Positions 35,340-46,779 of a stretch of DNA of 64,000 nt are shown piece after piece. The stretch spans positions 83,852,245 to 83,916,244 of the forward strand of contig CM060175.1 of the NCBI GenBank assembly GCA_030549775.1, given 5' to 3'. The stretch comes from Tamarix chinensis. Lineage: Eukaryota; Streptophyta; Magnoliopsida; Caryophyllales; Tamaricaceae. A program made the position numbers and the translations under genes. The stretch's first letter is position 1. Each line of letters begins with the position of its first letter. The notes beneath the pieces were generated by a model. That model searched no databases. It was not told where the DNA came from and worked only from the letters and a program-made list of their open reading frames with translations.

Positions 35340-36300
35340 TTTTAGGCCGGGTTATGCCCAAATTTTTCGGATCCGTTCGATTTGGCGATTTTGGATAAAA
35401 TTGATTATACAATATGTTTTTAAATGTATCTAATTTCATGTCGGAACCGTCAATTTGAGAAATTTATGCATAATTTATCGGAATTCGATGCCTAGGTCAA
35501 AATTCTTGTTGTGAAATTGGGTTGCGTAATTGAGCCGTTCCGCTCATTGATTTTATAATATCGTTTAAAATGTATTTAATTTTATATTGGAAGTGTTGAT
35601 TTGTAAAAATTATGCGTAATTTATCGGAATTGAATTTTTAGGTCAAAACTCCCGCGGATTTAAATTGGATTTTGTAATCAGGTCATTTTATTCAATTGAC
35701 TATATAAATTATATTAGAATATGTTTAATTACATTTCCGAACCGTCAATTGGTATGTTTTGGCAATAAATGATCGGGTTTGCGTTCCGGGTTCAAAAACC
35801 CTAATTGTGCTAAATTGGATATTTCTGCTATCGGTTTTGATCAATTGATTAATTGATATATTATAAAATGTTTTTAATTATATTTCTAAACATTCAATTT
35901 GATTAAATTTATAAATTTTAACTGAATCATATTTTCGGGCTTAAAATCCTAGATTTTAAGTGAAATTATGAAATTGGTTATTTGTGTAGTTGTTTTGCTA
36001 AAATTAAATTTATAAAAGTAGTTGAAATGATCATAATTGTATTTTAATGCCTTTAATTGGAATCAATTGATTTGAATTAACGGAGTTTGTATCGTGGGCT
36101 TTAAAACCCTAATTTTGAAAATGGATTGTCTGAAATTGGTTAATCGGAATATTGTTTTGTTGAAATTGATTATCTGGATTTATCTAGAATTAGTTTAATT
36201 ATGTTTTAAAACTATTAATTTGAGGTAGTCAGATTGATTTGGCCGATTTGTGGTTTTAGGTATTAAAAACCCTAATTTTCGGGGATGATTTTTATAAAAT
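35340..36300 (+). repeat. Six degenerate ~150-base units with telo-box motifs
   Basis: A GTCAATTTGAG-like core recurs near 35449, 35595, 35744, 35893, 36053 and 36214 (spacings about 146-161). AAACCCTAA, the plant telo-box, occurs exactly at 35197, 35796, 36104, 36267 and 37105. Equivalent repeats lie in LTR 2, LTR 3 and solo LTR C. Confidence 0.65.
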
Positions 36301-36782
36301 TGATTTTTGCTATGTGTATTTCATCTAATCGAATTCTATCTTTGGGTTTTAAACCATTTAAATTCTGTTTTAATCTAATCGGTTTGGATTTGGTTCTATG
36401 TAAATGGTTAGATTACCGATTTAGTTGCAAAACCTAATAAATAAGTTATTTCCGATAAATTAACTTATGTTCGATTATTCTTTCTCGGGCTTTCCAAATT
36501 AAGTTGAAATGTCCCAAGTGATATTTGTATTAATCCGTTTTGATTTAGTTTTAACCTTAAATCTTAATAAAGCTATGCTTTTAAGTTCTAAGTTTTGGAC
36601 ACGTTTTCTAAGAAAGATCATTTGTGTGTCGTTTGTGTTTATTTAATTAGAATATGTGGATTATGGATTGATAGGATAATTTCTAATTTAGTTTTCGATT
36701 TCTATCGGGTCTAGGAAAGCTTTCTCGTGGACCCACGAACTAGGGACCCTCTCCTCTCATTTCGCTTAGCTAGCTTCGACCC

Positions 36783-36802
36783 AGGTAAGTCTCTACTTAC
36801 CT
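36783..36802 (+). promoter_or_regulatory. Perfect palindrome containing a splice-donor consensus
   Basis: AGGTAAGTCTCTACTTACCT has 8-base arms and a 4-base loop. The left arm is AG|GTAAGT, a strong plant 5' splice site. It is unchanged at 43209-43228 (LTR 2), 49636-49655 (LTR 3) and 60016-60035 (solo LTR C). About 45 bases upstream lies a second palindrome, TCGTGGACCCACGA (in LTR C CTCGTGGATCCACGAG). Confidence 0.8.
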
Positions 36803-37574
36803 CTACTTGTGGTTGTTTAGTAAGGACGAGGCTAAGGCCATCTGTGTGTATTGTATGTTTTACTGCCTTGTATGCCTTATGCGGTTGTGTGTTTTAGTCT
36901 GTATATTATCTGTGTATTCATGTAGCGCATCTTGGAACCAAGGTACGTCCCGTACTCTTGTTTATATGTACTAGTATGGTATGGTGTAAGGATGGTGTGG
37001 TGTGATGTGACATGCATGCTAGAATGTTTTGATGAGGAGTTGTGGAGTGGGGGCTTTGAGGATAAAATAAGGGCACATAGGGACCCGACTAGGGTTTGGG
37101 ATGGAAACCCTAATTTGAGGAGGTGGAGAAAAAAAAAGGGAAATAATAAGAATTTATGGGGAAGAGTGAAGTATTGGGGGGAGTTGAGTTGAGGGTCATG
37201 ATTTGGGTTTTCGATGCGAGAAGTATGCTAAATACACAGGGTGTTAGTAGCTTAATATAAGCGTAGGAGACAGCTCGGTGACCTAAACCGAGTGAGGATT
37301 AGATAAATTGGATGAGTGACCTTGTCCTATGTGCTGTGGATGCCTATAATGGATGCTATGTGTTGTATTCTAAATGTCGTTATCTTACTTGTTTCGTGGG
37401 TAATGTGGCTTGGAAACAAGACGTGTACTTATATTTTATTAACATGTGATAGTACGATTATGTCGTCAGTTTTGATGTGATGTGTTGAGAACTCTGGCCA
37501 TGCATGCCAAAGATATGTCCTCGAATAAGATACATTAAGACACTAACGACTTACAGCGAAAGATGTTGAGCCCG

Positions 37575-37905
37575 AACCCAGACCGTCCACCGGCTAAAAA
37601 GTGGCAGGGTATCTTACCCTCGCGACCGTTCCACCGGCTATAATAGTGGCAGGGCATACGCCCTCGCGACCGTTCCAAGGCTATAATAGTGGGGGATTTC
37701 GTGCTCAACAAACAAAACATACGTAAAAGTGATAAGACATGGAAGATACTAATATTTACAGTGGAATACTTGTGAGTCGGGGCAAGACCGGTCCACACGG
37801 CAAATAATAGTGGCAGGGTATATTACCCTCGCGAAGTTCCACCGGCTTATAGTGGCAGGGCATGGCCCTCGCGACCGTTTCCACCGGCTAAATAGTGGGG
37901 TTCCC
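37575..37905 (+). repeat. Hairpin cluster a: CCACCGG...AATAGTGG plus AGGG...CCCT
   Basis: Units of about 47 bases pair a CCACCGGCTATAATAGTGG hairpin (arms CCAC/GTGG) with a second small stem. The second stem reads AGGGTATCTTACCCT, AGGGCATACGCCCT, AGGGTATATTACCCT or AGGGCATGGCCCT, so both arms change together. Two groups are separated by ~85 bases that include TTTACAGTGGAATAC. Equivalents: 44005-44330, 50430-50760, and 61150-61430 in LTR C. Confidence 0.8.
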
Positions 37906-37985
37906 GCACTCACATGAATTGATAAAGACTATGATGTGAATCGACTATATTTTACCAGTGATCTAAAGAACGAGTCTACTCGATC

Positions 37986-38235
37986 GGGGCTGAGCATGTC
38001 CCTAAGTAATGCTCGGGGCTGGACATGTCCCTAAGTAATGTCCGGGCTGAGCATGTCCCTGAGTAATCTCGGGCTGGACATGTCCCTAATTAATGTCCGC
38101 GAGGTTTAAATGCCTAATTGGTTTGGTTCGGCATTTCCATAAATGCCCGTTTGATAAATGCCTGATTTGGCTTGGTTTGGTTTGGCGTTGTCCAAAATGT
38201 CTGGTTGGTTGGTTTAACATATCATAAATGCTTGG
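37986..38235 (+). repeat. Hairpin cluster b: alternating GAGCAT/ATGCTC and GGACAT/ATGTCC units
   Basis: Four ~28-30-base units (37992-38014, 38021-38043, 38049-38070, 38076-38098) share the loop GTCCCTAAGTA and swap stem arms GAGCAT/ATGCTC with GGACAT/ATGTCC. The third unit here lost one G. AAATGCC (38108) ... GGCATTT (38130) ... AAATGCC (38141) units follow. Equivalents: 44420-44660, 50840-51085, and 61478-61820 in LTR C. Confidence 0.85.
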
Positions 38236-38885
38236 TTGGTTTTATCTGATTCTTTTATCGGTTTAAGATATTACATATATTTTCGCATGTTATTATATGT
38301 GTATGGTAGGACTTGTGTGATGTGGTTTGAGTAGGCATACTATTGTATCAAACGTAATGCAACATGATTCAATATGCACTTGATGATATCCTCCTAAGGT
38401 AGGGTAGCGAGACTTACTCAGTATTGGACCCGTACTGATACTACATGGTTGATGGGTCCTGTGATGATCCACCGATGGTGGGAGCAGACCTCTTGTGCAG
38501 GTAATGATCGGATACTGTTTTGGGGTGGAAGGCTTGACCTGAGTGAGTAGGCGATCCGGATATTTATCCTTCGGATTTATTTGGTTTAATGGTATTCACC
38601 TTTGGAAGTTGCAAGTATTGGTTCAGATTTCTAAGGATTTTGTAATTGACTTTAAATTTCTCGTATTCTGATAAGTGTTTACTATTCGGATTTAATTGTT
38701 TGATGGGATTTGAAATTCAGATTTAATTGTTTGACAGGTTTTAGCCTTGCATCTAACATGAGATAGATGGTTGACATTTATCTTGTGTTAGATGTGCGGT
38801 AACTTTCCCAAATTCGCTCCTAGCTTCCGCTTTAATCTTTCAAAAATTTTTTTTTTCAGGAGTGAAATTTGGGGGTGTTACAAGT

Positions 38886-38897
38886 TGGTATCAAAGC
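38886..38897 (+). promoter_or_regulatory. Primer-binding site of the array element (copy 1)
   Basis: TGGTATCAAAGC, complementary to the 3' end of initiator tRNA-Met with one difference, lies three bases after the LTR end. Copy 2 is at 45315-45326. Confidence 0.9.
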
Positions 38898-39166
38898 TTT
38901 TGGTTGTTGAGAATCGGGTTTCGGTTAGAGATTCGGTTCTCACGATCCTAAAATGTTTTAACTGAAAACGTATTTACCTTATTTCACGTGGATTTTAATC
39001 CGGATTAGCTTGTGAGGATAGCGTGATCGGGTAGTATAAGTGGCCTCGTAAAGTGCTGTTGTAATTATGTCTTTGTATGTGATCATTCGTTTGTTTTACG
39101 TGCCTGATTTTTGTTAAGTCTGCATTTTATATGTTGTGATTATTATGTTTTGTAATTAGTTTGCTC

Positions 39167-39181
39167 TTAAGGGGGTAGTGA
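39167..39181 (+). promoter_or_regulatory. Internal second polypurine-tract motif
   Basis: TTAAGGGGGTAGTGA is identical to the last 15 bases before LTR 2 (40332-40346). It is also present in internal domain 2 at 45596-45610. It could serve as a central polypurine tract or mark an old deletion or rearrangement junction. Confidence 0.7.
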
Positions 39182-40330
39182 CCCCACTAGTTAACCCTAG
39201 TCTTGCCTCGTTTAGCAGATTAAAAGCCTTAATGTATACCTTGACGGTATAGTGTGATGTGATATAAATTGTAACTTATTGTGGTGAAGTTGTTCCACTT
39301 TTTGGAGTTGTAAGAAATTAGGTATGGAACCTGAAAGTGATGTTTAAGTAGACGTATCATTTTAATTGGGAGAAATCTAGATTTGGATAATGATAAGGTT
39401 GAGGTTTTAGATGGAGGTGTTGGGTTTATAAATAGAGTGTAGGGTGCCTAAATTACCCTAGTGATCTTAATGATGCAGTATAACTTTCATTATGGTTTAT
39501 ATCTAGTTTTCATCGATTATCATTCAATCACAGGTTGTTTCTAGTTTGTATTTTGTGTTAGTAATTTTAGCGTTAATGTTATGAAACCCTTCCTCGTAAA
39601 GTAGTAATATTTTTCTTTTCGGTTGTTGGTGGATGAAAGGTATTAAGTTTTGTTTGTATGAGAGGATTATTAACGAATATGAGATAAAATAAAACATTGT
39701 GGACTCGAATGTTGTAGTTGCTATATTAGTAGCTTTTCGAAATTAAGTGTTAGACAAGCATGGTTTATAGCGTGGATTAGAGAATTTGTTAGTAAAGTGT
39801 TTTGGGGGTAAGAATCTTCCTTGATTTAGAGGTATGTGGTTGGTATGTATGAGAATCTTTATGAGTCGTTGAGGGAAGTGTTAACCTTGTTTTTATTTTT
39901 AATGTTATAGAGATAACTCATTGTATAAAGTTTTATGTGCATATTATGTATTAGTGGTGTTATTAGGGTTGTGTAATCTTTAGAGTTTTCGTTCCTTTTA
40001 TTCTATTTGAACTTCATGTTATACTTTTGATATTCTTTTGTAAGGCCTATTTTGAAGGATAATATTTTTGTAAATTATTTTGACTTTAAGTCTGTAATTC
40101 TTGTGTTATTAGAATTCCATTGTATTTAATCTACTAAATATCAATTCTCCTTCTTTTATTTTGCTTCTTATGCTTGTTTTGATTCAACCTTTTGGTTTGG
40201 TTTCGTAAACGTCGTTTTACTTTTCTTCGGATTTACTCTTAACTTATTTATTACGGTAAATGTTTTATTCAATCGTGTTGTCAAGTTTTCGCTACCTAGG
40301 TTTTCCCGAACTTCGGGGACGAAGTTCCTT

Positions 40331-40346
40331 TTTAAGGGGGTAGTGA
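40331..40346 (+). promoter_or_regulatory. Polypurine tract before LTR 2
   Basis: TTTAAGGGGGTAGTGA abuts the TG of LTR 2. The tract before LTR 3 is at 46764-46779 (TTAAAGGGGGTAGTGA). Confidence 0.9.
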
Positions 40347-43300
40347 TGTAATACCCCGTATTTTTAAAATCCAGATTTATTAAGTTTAATGATTTTATTA
40401 GCGTAATTGATGTAAATAATTAATTATTTTAATTTCGATTTGTTTTACGGATTTATCGATGATTTTTGAATTCATAATTTGAAATGTAATTAATCATTGT
40501 CGTTGCGAACCATTCTAGACAAATTCGTTCACGACAATGATTTTTATTATATTCTTATGATTTCGATCTTCGGTTTAAAAATATATATTCCCGTTCTTTC
40601 TCGTATTTTGGGTTTTAATATTTTTAATTCGTTTTCGATTATATCTTCGTTATGTGACTACGACGACCTTTTTTGAGTTATATTCGTTAACGAAATATAT
40701 TAATTAAATTATAGAATTTCTATTTAAATAGTTAAATTTTATTTTAATAATTTTATCCGCAAAAGTATTTTCCGACTTTAAATTTATTCTTTCGGTAATC
40801 GTTAATATTTTCGGAAAGTTTAAATAAAAAGATTTTCGGAGTTTATTTTGAAATTCTTTCTGGAATTAATTCCCTTTCGTTTTATCTTTTTGGTTTACGG
40901 AAAACCGATTTCGGAATTATTTAAATTAGTCTTGGTTTATTCGAACTTGACTTAAATATTTTAGTATATGTTTTTAAATAATTTTTCGGGGTCTTATAAT
41001 ATACTTTGTTCGTAAATAATATAAATTTTTATGCTCGTTGGTTAATTCTTTCGAAAATGTTTCTGAAATTCTGTATATGGTCCTTTTATTTATTTTAAGT
41101 GTTCGGATCGTTTCGAAATAATTTTTTATTTAATAAATTTTAGATAACATCTCCCCAATATTAATTTTTAAGATTTTAATATTTTATTGATACTTGTTTT
41201 GTAAATAAAAAAAAAAAAAAACCCAAGCTGTCGGTACCCGACCCCCCTCTCTTCTTTTTCTTTCTCCTCTTCTCTTTCCCTGCCTGTGCCCCCCGACTCC
41301 TCTACCCGGTGCGCCCTGTTCCCGCAAACCCCTTACCCTAGCCCCTCCTCCATGCGCCTCCTTCGCCGGCCACGACCGACCATCGCTGGCGACGCCGCAC
41401 AGCAGTAGCAGCGGCAGCAGCCCGCCGAAGTAGCAAGCAGCAGCAACGGCCGAACCTGCGGCAGCACGGCAGCACAGCAGCAGCAACGCGCAGGTCGTGC
41501 CGCCGCCGCCGGTCACCGTCGACGCCTGCTGACCACCGGCGAGCCACCCCAGCCTCCGACAAAGCTTCCCGGCCTTCCCTTGCTCCGATCTTTGCTGATT
41601 TTTGTTGGTATAAATTTCCGAAAACCCTAACCCTTATTTTGATTTATTGGGTATGAATTAGCTTATGAAAAGCTAAATTTGATTGTTTGATTATGTATAT
41701 ATATGTTGTATGATTGATTTAGAGTGGTTAATTGTGGTGTATTTGGTTGATTTGTGAAAATTGAATTTTAGGCCGGGTTATGCCCAAATTTTTCGGATCC
41801 GTTCGATTTGGCGATTTTGGATAAATTGATTATACAATATGTTTTTAAATGTATCTAATTTCATGTCGGAACCGTCAATTTGAGAAATTTATGCATAATT
41901 TATCGGAATTCGATGCCTAGGTCAAAATTCTTGTGTAATGGAAATTGGGTTGCGTAATTGAGCCGTTCCGCTCAATTGATTTTATAATATCGTTTAAATG
42001 TATTTAATTTTATATTGGAAGTGTTGATTTGTAAAATATTATGCGTAATTTATCGAATTGAATTTTTAGGTCAAAACTCCCGCGGATTTAAATTGGATTT
42101 TGTAATCAGGTCATTTTATTCAATTGACTATATAAATTATATTAGAATATGTTTAATTACATTTCCGAACCGTCCAATTGGTATGTTTTGGCAATAATTG
42201 ATCGGTTTGCGTTCCGGGTTCAAAAACCCTAATTGTGCTAAATTGGATATTTCTGCTATCGGTTTTGATCAATTGATTAATTGATATATTATAAAATGTT
42301 TTTAATTATATCTAAACATTCAATTTGATTAAATTTATAGAATTTTACTGAATCGTATTTTCGGGCTTAAAATCCTAGATTTTAAGTGAAATTATGAAAT
42401 TGGTTATTTGTGTAGTTGTTTTGCTAAAATTAATTTATAAAAGTAGTTGAAATGATCATAATTGTATTTTAATGCCTTTAATTGGAATCAATTGATTTGA
42501 ATTAACGGAGTTTGTATCGTGGGCTTTAAAACCCTAATTTTGAAAATGGATTGTCTGAAATTGGTTAATCGGAATATTGTTTTGTTGAAATTGATTATCT
42601 GGATTTATCTAGAATTAGTTTAATTATGTTTTTAAAACTATTAATTTGAGGTAGTCAGATTGATTTGGCCGATTTGTGGTTTAGGTATTAAAAACCCTAA
42701 TTTTCGGGGGATGATTTTATAAAATTGATTTTTGCTATGTGTATTTCATCTAATCGAATTCTATCTTTGGGTTTTAAACCATTTAAATTCTGTTTTAATC
42801 TAATCGGTTTGGATTTGGTTCTATGTAAATGGTTAGATTACCGATTTAGTTGCAAAACCTAATAAATAAGTTATTTCCGATAAATTAACTTATGTTCGAT
42901 TATTCTTTCTCGGGCTTTCCAAATTAAGTTGAAATGTCCCAAGTGATATTTGTATTAATCCGTTTTGATTTAGTTTTTAACCTTAAATCTTAATAAAGCT
43001 ATGCTTTTAAGTTCTAAGTTTTGGACACGTTTTCTAAGAAAGTCATTTGTATGTCGTTGTGTTTATTTAATTAGAATATGTGGATTATGGATTGATAGGA
43101 TAATTTCTAATTTAGTTTTCGATTTCTATCGGGTCTAGGAAAGCTTTCTCGTGGACCCACGAACTAGGGATCCTCTCCCTCTCATTTCGCTTAGCTAGCT
43201 TCGGACCCAGGTAAGTCTCTACTTACCTCTACTTGTGGTTGTTTAGTAAGACGAGGTAAGGCCATCTGTGTGTATTGTATGTTTTACCTGCCTTGTATGC

Positions 43301-45311
43301 CTTATGCGGTTGTGTGTTTTAGTCTGTATATTATCTGTGTATTCATGTAGCGCATCTTGGAACCAAGGTACGTTCCCGAACTCTTGTTTTATATGTACTA
43401 GTATGGTATGGTGTAAGGATGGGTGTGGTGTGATGTGCATGCATGCTAGAATGTTTTGATGAGGAGTTGTGGAGTGGGGGCTTTGAGGATAAAATAAGGG
43501 CACATAGGGACCGACTAGGGTTTGGGATGGAAACCCTAATTTGAGGAGGTGGAGAAAAAAAAAAACAGGAAATAATAATAAATTATGGGGAAGAGTGAAG
43601 TATGTGGGGGGAGTTGATGTGAGGGTTTCATGATTTGGTTTTCGATGCGAGAAGTATGCTAAATACACAGGGTGTTAGTAGCTTAATATAAGCGTAGGAG
43701 ACAGCTCGGTGACCTAAACCGAGTGAGGATATAGATAAGATTGGATGAGTGACCTGTGTCCTATGTGCTGTGGATGCCTTATATGGATGCTGTGTTGTAT
43801 TCTAAATGTCGTTATCTTACTTGTTTCGTGGTAATGTGGCTTGGAAACAAGACGTTACTTATATTTTATTAACATGTGATAGTACGATTATGTCGTCAGT
43901 TTTATGTGATGTGTTTGAACTCTGGCCATGCATGCCAAAGATATGTCCTCGAATAAGATACATTAAGACACTAACGACTTAACAGCGAAAGATGTTGAGC
44001 CGAACCCAGACCGGTCCACCGCTATAATATGGCAGGGTATCTTACCCTCGCGACCGTTCCACCGGCTATAATAGTGGCAGGGCATACGCCCTCGCGACCG
44101 TTCCCACCGGCTATAATAGTGGGGATTTCGTGCTCAACAAACCATACGTAAAAGTGATAAGACATGGAAAGATACTAATATTTACAGTGGAATACCTTGT
44201 GAGTCGGGGCCAGACCGGTCCACCGGCAAATAATAGTGGCAGGGTATATTTACCCTCGCGACCGTTCCACCGGCTATAATAGTGGCAGGGCATGGCCCTC
44301 GCGACCCGTTCCACCGGCTATAATAGTGGGGTTCCCGCACTCACATGAATTGATAAAGACTATGATGTGAATCGACTATATTTACCAGTGATCTAAAGAA
44401 CGAGTCTACTCGATCGGGCTGAGCATGTCCCTAAGTAATGCTCGGGCTGGACATGTCCCTAAGTAATGTCCGGGGCTGAGCATGTCCCTGAGTAATGCTC
44501 GCTGGACATGTCCCTAATTAATGTCCGCGAGGTTAAATGCCTAATTGGTTTGTTCGGCATTTCCCATAAATGCCCGTTTGATAAATGCCTGATTTGGCTT
44601 GGTTTGGTTTGGCGTTGTCCAAAAATGTCTGGTTGGTTGGTTTAACATTATCCATAAATGCTTGGTTGGTTTATCTGATTCTTTTATCGGTTTAAGATAT
44701 TACATATATTTCGCATGTTATTATATGTGTATGGTAGACTTGTGATGTGGGTTTGAGTAGGCATACTATTGTATCAACGTAATGCAACATGATTCAATAT
44801 GCACTTGATGATATCTCTCCTAAGGTAGGGTAGCGAGACTTACTCAGTATTGGACCCGTACTGATACTACATTGGTTGAATGGGTCCTGTGATGATCCAC
44901 CGATGGTGGGGAGCAGACCTCTTGTGCAGGTAATGATCGATACTGTTTTGGGTGGAAGGCTTGACCTGAGTGAGTAGGCGATCCGGATATTTATCCTTCG
45001 GGATTTATTTGGTTTAATGGTATTCACCTTTGGAAGTTGCAAGTATTGGTTTCAGATTTCTAAGGATTTTGTAATTGACTTTAAATTTCTCGTATTCTGA
45101 TAAGTGTTTACTATTCGGATTTAATTGTTTGATGGGATTTGAAATTCAGATTTAATTGTTTGACAGGTTTTAGCCTTGCATCTAACATGAGATAGATGGT
45201 TGACATTTATCTTGTTTAGATGTGGCGGTAACATTTCCCAAATTCGCTCCTAGCTTCCGCTTTAATCTTTCAAAATTTTTTTTTTCAGGAGTGAAATTTG
45301 GGGGTGTTACA
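40347..45311 (+). repeat. Array LTR 2 (middle copy)
   Basis: 4965 bases with the same order of parts as LTR 1. It carries the most one-base gains and losses in runs, for example near 40440-40480, 40660-40680 and 41400-41470. That breaks even the island frames that stay longer in LTRs 1 and 3. Confidence 0.95.
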
Positions 45312-46779
45312 AGTTGGTATCAAAGCTTTTGGTTGTTGAGAATCGGGTTTCGGTTAGAGATTCGGTTCTCACGATCCTAAATGTTTTAACTGAAAACGTA
45401 TTTACCTTATTTTCACGTGGATTTAAATCCGGATTAGCTTGTGAGGATAGCGTGATCGGGTAGTATAAGTGGCCTCGTAAAGTGCTGTTGTAATTATGTC
45501 TTTGTATGTGATCATTCGTTGTTTTACGTGCCTGATTTTTGTTAAGTCTGCATTTTATATGTTGTGATTATTATGGTTTTGTAATTAGTTTGCTCTTAAG
45601 GGGGTAGTGACCCCACTAGGTTAACCCTAGTCTTGCCGGTTTAGCAGATTAAAAGCCTTAATGTATACCTTGACGGATATAGTGTGATGTGATATAAATT
45701 GTAACTTATTGTGGTGAAGTTGTTCCACTTTTTGGAGTTGTAAGAAATTTAGTATGGAACCCTGAAAGTGATGTTAAGTAGACGTATCATTTTAATTGGG
45801 AGAAATCTAGATTTGTGATAATGATAAGGTTGAGGTTTAGATGGAGGTGTTCGGTTATAAATAGAGTGTAGGGTGCCTAAATTACCCTAGTGATCTTAAT
45901 GATGCAGTATAACTTTCATTATGGGTTTATATCTCTAGTTTTCATCGATTATCATTCAATCACAGGTTGTTTCTAGTTTGTATTTTGTGTTAGTAATTTT
46001 AGCGTTAATGTATGAAACCCTTCCTCGTAAAGTAGGTATATTTTCTTTTCGGTTGTTGGTGGATGATAAGGTATTAAGTTTTGTTTTGTATGAAGAGGAT
46101 TATTAACGAATATGAGATAAATAAACATTGTGGACTCGAATGTTGTAGTTGCTATATTAGTAGCATTTTCGAAATTAAGTGTTTAGACAAGCATGGTATA
46201 GCGTGGATTAGAGAATTTGTTAGTAAAGTTTTTTGGGGTAAGAATCTTCCTTGATTTAGAGGTATGTGGTTGGTATGTATGAGAATCTTTTATGAGTCGT
46301 TGAGGGAAGTGTTAACCTTGTTTTTATTGTATAATGTTATAGAGATAACTCATTGTATAAAGTTTTATGTGCATATTATGTATTAGTGTGTTTATTAGGG
46401 TTGTGTAATCTTTAGAGTTTTCGTTCCTTTATTCTATTTGAACTTCATGTTATACTTTTGATATTCTTTTGTAAGGCCTTATTTTGAAGGATAATATTTT
46501 TGTAAATTATTTTGACTTTAAGTCTGTAATTCTTGTGTATTAGAATTCCATTGTATTTAATCTACTAAATATCAATTCTCCTTCTTTTATTTTGCTTCTT
46601 ATGCCTTGTTTTGATTCAACCTTGTTGGTTTGGTTTCGTAAACGTCGTTTTACTTTTCTTCGGATTTACTCTTAACTTATTTATTACGGTAAATGTTTTA
46701 TTCAATCGTGTTGTCAAGTTTTCGCTACCTAGGTTTTCCCGAACTTCGGGGACGAAGTTCCTTTTAAAGGGGGTAGTGA
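45312..46779 (+). mobile_element. Array internal domain 2 (non-coding)
   Basis: 1468 bases, nearly identical to internal domain 1, with the primer site at 45315-45326 and the polypurine tract at 46764-46779. No coding frame. Confidence 0.9.

Larger units (their letters stand above)
33925..38882 (+). repeat. Array LTR 1
   Basis: 4958 bases. Order: T-rich block (to 34780), A-run (34783-34799), CT- and GC-rich island (34800-35150), TATAAAA at 35185, ~150-base repeats with telo-boxes (35340-36300), splice-donor palindrome (36783), hairpin clusters (37575-37905, 37986-38100), AAATGCC/GGCATTT units (38108-38230), AT-rich tail. It is closest to LTR 3. Confidence 0.95.
38883..40346 (+). mobile_element. 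Array internal domain 1 (non-coding)
   Basis: 1464 bases between LTR 1 and LTR 2. A primer site opens it at 38886 and a polypurine tract closes it at 40331-40346. No open frame of 60 codons or more is present on either strand. A second exact copy of the polypurine motif lies at 39167-39181. Confidence 0.9.

Noticed and set aside
37535..37798. Minus-strand 87-codon frame over the hairpin cluster
   Set aside because: It is the translation of the CCACCGGCTATAATAGTGG repeats, with repeated Ser-Arg-Trp-Asn-like segments. The nucleotide repeat explains it, and the frame is broken in LTR 2.
37575..38100. CRISPR-like array (short repeats with spacers)
   Set aside because: Spacers are themselves repeated and pair into stems. 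The context is a plant LTR with no cas genes.
33925..40346. Segmental tandem duplication of a host locus as the source of the 6.4-kb period
   Set aside because: Period borders coincide exactly with TG...CA LTR ends, a primer site and a polypurine tract, and one target duplication flanks the whole. A retroelement array explains it better.
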